Made by a program: the position numbers and the translations under genes. Of a DNA stretch of 64,000 bases, positions 62,881-64,000 are shown piece after piece; the stretch's first letter is position 1, and the number at the start of each line of letters is the position of its first letter. This DNA comes from Aptenodytes patagonicus (lineage: Eukaryota > Chordata > Aves > Sphenisciformes > Spheniscidae), in assembly GCF_965638725.1 (NCBI RefSeq), contig NC_134951.1, forward strand, positions 75,829,068 to 75,893,067, in the 5' to 3' direction. Below the pieces are notes generated by a model. It was not told the DNA's origin and searched no databases. It saw nothing but the letters and a program-made list of their open reading frames with translations.

Positions 62881-64000
62881 ACTGCTTTTCAGAGGATGCT
62901 TGAAAGATAGAGACCAGACCAGACATCTTTGACAACAAAGATCTGAACATGAGGACTGCCTCTGGAGGGCACTTCTGGTTCTTCTTTTGCAGCCTGTGGC
63001 TTTTGTGTGAACAATGGCAAAGCCAGGCATCCAAAACGGTCTTTGAATCTATCTTTCCATAAAAGAGCTGCAGTGGGGGTGACCTTGCTATACCTAAGCA
63101 ATCCCTCTCTTTTATAAATTAACCCTTGAATCCTGGAGGTGGGCTCCAAAACTTGGCGTGCAAGGAAGAAAAAATGCACACATTTGTGTCACAAGCCAAG
63201 TGAGACTGTATCTGATTATTGAGACGAGTTTTAACTAGGCTGTATCGAGCTACTAGGCTACAGCTTTCCTTGTTAACTCTGGACTGATTCTGATCTCAGA
63301 CAGAAAAACACCGGGGCTTATCTCGCATACAGAGCAGTTGATATTACAAGAGACACAGTCACACGTGCCCCACGATGTGAATATGCTGGTACACCGCAGA
63401 ACTGGGAAAGGAAACAAATGACACCATGTGCTGCTTTCATGAATGCGCCTGTTGATTTTTGAAAGCTCATCATTCTCGAAACAGAACAAACATGGGAACC
63501 GAGAATGACAGGATTTCTGATGGGTTTTTGTTTCAACTAAGTATTTTATATGCAGATGTGCTTTAACACATTGCCGCATCTCATTTATGGACCATAAAAT
63601 CCACAGGTGCATAGCACCATCTGATAATGAAACCACTACTGTTATGATCTTCAATAAACTGATAGTGGCCCTCTTTTTCCCTCCCAATGACTATTTATAG
63701 CTCATTGAGGAAAATGCTTTGGATGGGATTTTCAATCTACAAATATTATGCACATTCATAGCGGTGAATAAACCAATGCAGAAGTGCACGCTGGCTCTGC
63801 TGCAAAGCCATTTGGTTATCCGCGTACATTAGAAATGGCCCAGTCACATAATTAGCATGAAGAACTGACAGACTTGTAACTGCTCCTGACTGAATACAAG
63901 ATAAATTTATCTAACTGGAGCTGGCACAGGGAAGAAAATGGGCCTTTGGTATTTTTATCAAATTTGCATGAACCTGAAGAGAAAGCAGGCCTGCAAGGTT

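Larger units (their letters stand above)
59070..64000 (-). other. SASH1: SASH1 upstream intron, partial
   Basis: At least 4,931 bp of intron running out of the window. Holds the MIR/L2-like and CR1-like remnants. I looked for the preceding SASH1 exons (YNTCFSDVCERMEELRKRR and IEESLGFC regions of the human protein) and found none. Confidence 0.7.

Noticed and set aside
63253..63687. 144-codon minus-strand open frame, considered as a SASH1 upstream exon
   Set aside because: Translation shares nothing with the expected SASH1 N-terminal sequence.

Overview
The window is vertebrate nuclear DNA, most likely from a bird. It has AT-rich introns with split exons and GT-AG junctions, fairly short introns for this gene, a compact solo endogenous-retrovirus LTR, an old MIR-type SINE and a weak CR1-like LINE remnant. 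No prokaryotic gene organisation is present.

One protein-coding gene accounts for all the coding sequence I can support: SASH1 (SAM and SH3 domain containing 1), on the minus strand. Sixteen consecutive coding exons were placed by joining frames across splice sites; every junction keeps frame and phase. Together they encode 1,120 complete residues plus one split codon. The transcript enters from the right: the 5' exons, which carry the start codon and roughly the first 120 residues of the vertebrate protein, lie beyond base 64000. The stop codon is at 10080-10082. A 3' UTR of about 3.5 kb runs down to an AATAAA signal at 6534-6539 (minus strand).

Layout from right to left: 64000-59070, the visible part of an upstream intron (CR1-like and MIR/L2-like remnants); 59069-54124, four small N-terminal exons; 54123-39410, a 14.7-kb intron with two CpG-rich blocks that could be an internal promoter; 39409-25500, exons for the basic region and the conserved Ser-rich central region; 24470-22970, SH3 domain and basic nuclear-localisation-like tract; 22236-22086, first SAM domain; 19873-11526, Ser/Pro-rich linker, including one 1,139-bp exon; 10352-10080, second SAM domain and stop; then the 3' UTR; 6519-1, downstream intergenic DNA in which I see no gene.

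The main oddity is at visible exon 6 (34867-35213). The reading frame stays open for 177 codons past the normal splice donor. That stretch has strongly coding-like codon use and two further GT donors in the same phase, one 27 and one 163 codons downstream. Either would add an in-frame segment and still splice to the next exon. This is a candidate for an uncharacterised long SASH1 isoform.
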